64,000 bases of DNA from DATBLE01 sp963808815 (GTDB lineage Bacteria; Actinomycetota; Thermoleophilia; Gaiellales; Gaiellaceae), in NCBI GenBank assembly GCA_963808815.1, contig CAWEGI010000001.1:62001-126000 (forward strand), read 5' to 3'. The position numbers were made by a program, and so were the translations under genes. The stretch's first letter is position 1. Every line of letters begins with the position of its first letter. Positions 62,841 to 64,000 of the stretch are shown here, piece by piece. Under the pieces are notes generated by a model that was not told the origin of the DNA, ran no database searches, and was given only the letters and a program-made list of their open reading frames with translations.

Positions 62841-63385
62841 GCCTCTACCAGTTGCCACACGACTTGCCCGTGCCGGTCGACGACGGCGCCTGCGCGCACC
62901 TCGAGGGCACAACCGTGCCGGTAATGGAGCTGGAGTCCACGCTCGGGCCGCTCGACCTCGCGTCCTTCGGCGCCGAGCGCGCCGTCCTCTACGTCTACCC
63001 ACGCACGGGACAGCCCCGGCGCGAGGTTCCGGCGGAGTGGGACGCGATTCCGGGCGCCCGCGGTTGCACGCCGCAGTCGTGCGGCTTCCGCGACCATCGC
63101 GAGGAGCTGCAGCGCCTGGGCGTGCGGCTCGCCGGGCTCTCGGCGCAGACGTTGGAGGAGCAGATCGAGCTGTCGGAGCGGCTCGGGCTGCTCCACCCGG
63201 TGCTCGCCGACCCCGACCTCCGCCTTCGAGACGAGCTGGGGCTGCCGACATTCGAGTTCGAGGGCGCGACCTTGTACAAGCGGGTGACACTGCTCTGCTC
63301 GGGCGGGCAGATCGCCAAGGTCTTCTACCCGGTCTTCCCGCCCGACCGGAACGCGGAGGAGGTGGTCGCGTGGCTCGGCTCGTGA
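62837..63385 (+). CDS. Redoxin-fold (peroxiredoxin-like) protein
   Basis: A 182-residue thioredoxin-fold protein of the AhpC/TSA-redoxin type. 'AVLYVYPRTGQPRREVPAEWDAIPGARGCTPQSCGFRDHREELQRLGVRLAGLSAQTLEEQIEL' holds two Cys spaced C-x4-C at the PrxQ active-site position, and 'YPVFPPDRNAEEVVAWL' ends the fold. The active site is displaced relative to standard PrxQ (extra residues before the first Cys). It could reduce a peroxide or a sulfur-linked intermediate. GTG 62837. Confidence 0.82.
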   Translation: MSLYQLPHDLPVPVDDGACAHLEGTTVPVMELESTLGPLDLASFGAERAVLYVYPRTGQPRREVPAEWDAIPGARGCTPQSCGFRDHREELQRLGVRLAGLSAQTLEEQIELSERLGLLHPVLADPDLRLRDELGLPTFEFEGATLYKRVTLLCSGGQIAKVFYPVFPPDRNAEEVVAWLGS

Positions 63386-64000
63386 CGTTCGACGAGGGAC
63401 GTGTCGGCCGCGTGGAAGGCGACGAGATCGTCGTCCTGGACGTGCCGACGATGCGCGAGTGGTTCGAGCGCGGCGGCGCCTCCGAGACCGGGGAGCGTGT
63501 GCCGCTCGAGGGCGCGAGGCTGCGGCCGCCGATCGTCCCGAAGAAGTTCTTCCACACCGCCGGGAACTTCCGCGAACACGAGGAGGAGTCGAAGCAGGTC
63601 GACTGGTCGCACAAGATCGCGCCCTGGATCGTCTTCTTCCAGAACGTGGACGCGCTGGTCGGCCAGGACGAGCCCGTCATCTACCCGGAGCACCTGACCG
63701 AGGAACTCGACTACGAGCTCGAGCTCGCCGTCGTGATCGGCCGTGCCGGCAAGTGGTTCGGACCGGAGGAGGCGATGGACTACGTCGCCGGGTACGTGGT
63801 CTTCAACGACATCACCGCCCGCGACATCCAGCGCCGCGAGATGGAGTCCGGCGTGTTCTCGTTCTGCAAGGCGATCGACACGTTCTGTCCGCTGGGCCCG
63901 TGGATCGTGACGACGGACGACATCCCCGATCCACACGACCTGGCGATGGAGCTGCGGGTCAACGGCGAGGTGCGCCAGACCTCGCACTCGTCTCGGATGT
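63382..64000 (+). CDS. Fumarylacetoacetate hydrolase-family protein, 3' truncated by window edge
   Basis: The first 206 residues of a FAH-family enzyme. 'KFFHTAGNFREHEEES' opens the catalytic domain, metal-binding acidic residues are in 'EELDYELELAVVIGRAG' (E-x-E pattern), and 'GYVVFNDITARDIQRREMESG' and 'IDTFCPLGPWIV' are typical. Family members cleave C-C bonds or hydrate/isomerise dienoates in aromatic degradation. GTG 63382 overlaps the redoxin stop (GTGA). The gene continues beyond base 64000. Confidence 0.9.
   Translation, partial: MTFDEGRVGRVEGDEIVVLDVPTMREWFERGGASETGERVPLEGARLRPPIVPKKFFHTAGNFREHEEESKQVDWSHKIAPWIVFFQNVDALVGQDEPVIYPEHLTEELDYELELAVVIGRAGKWFGPEEAMDYVAGYVVFNDITARDIQRREMESGVFSFCKAIDTFCPLGPWIVTTDDIPDPHDLAMELRVNGEVRQTSHSSRM

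Overview
This is a 64 kb chromosomal window from a very G+C-rich bacterium, most likely a deep-branching actinobacterium of the Thermoleophilia (Gaiellales/Solirubrobacterales) type. That placement is an inference from several things seen together: strong G/C preference at third codon positions, many GTG/TTG starts, a complete hopanoid operon, a class II (B12-dependent) ribonucleotide reductase NrdJ, an F420-type luciferase-like oxidoreductase, a molybdenum hydroxylase with a CoxG-like partner, and a LytR_C protein. I see no phage genes, transposases, CRISPR array or rRNA. One tRNA gene is present, tRNA-Thr(CGU).

Layout. 1-10.5 kb: a GNAT/DUF72 pair, a secreted hydrolase, a DUF2182 membrane protein, a PLP enzyme, a large GGDEF/HD-GYP/GAF signalling protein, an epimerase, and a four-gene membrane operon ending in a CopC-CopD fusion. 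10.6-18.3 kb: a tightly overlapped minus-strand operon hpnC-hpnD-hpnE-shc-hpnH-hpnG-ispH-yjbQ that runs from farnesyl-PP to ribosylhopane and includes the last step of isoprenoid precursor supply. 18.3-24.1 kb: an alcohol dehydrogenase, secreted proteins, tRNA-Thr, and a divergent pair of an oligopeptide-type binding protein and a LysR regulator with a T-N11-A site between them. 24.4-31.9 kb: a membrane-tethered ECF-like sigma factor with a Gly/Asp/His tail beside an acidic secreted protein, holB-tmk, LytR_C, an O-antigen-ligase-like protein with a TPR tail, and a surface protein. 32-43.4 kb: nrdJ, small proteins, acylphosphatase, a cupin/PadR divergent pair with a twin operator, an M29 aminopeptidase, a phosphoribosyltransferase, an FMN hydroxyacid oxidase coupled to a probable selenoprotein, a second GGDEF/HD-GYP protein and superoxide dismutase. 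43.4-64 kb: a mostly plus-strand catabolic region with an aldo-keto reductase/OCD/threonine-dehydratase operon, a branched-chain-type ABC transporter (livK-H-M-G-F), a Mo-hydroxylase (coxM-S-L-G type), and a chain of LLM oxidoreductase, FAD monooxygenase, M20 hydrolase, redoxin and FAH-family hydrolase that runs off the window.

The strongest candidate for something new is a 74-codon gene at 38871-39095 (minus). It has SelW/Rdx-family features with an in-frame TGA exactly at the second position of a C-x-x-C/U redox motif, followed by a stem-loop placed like a bacterial SECIS. It starts in a GTGA overlap with the preceding FMN oxidase gene.

Caveat on sequence quality. About 22 single-base frameshifts interrupt otherwise intact genes. 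Around twenty are one extra base and two are one missing base. About half sit in runs of three or more C or G, and the rest are less exactly placed. In every frameshifted gene whose two ends are visible, correcting them gives a whole number of codons, and several corrections also restore ATGA/GTGA overlaps with the next gene. I read most of them as assembly or sequencing errors and give coordinates for whole corrected genes. Apparent fusions created by them (GNAT-DUF72, oxidase-SelW) should not be believed.
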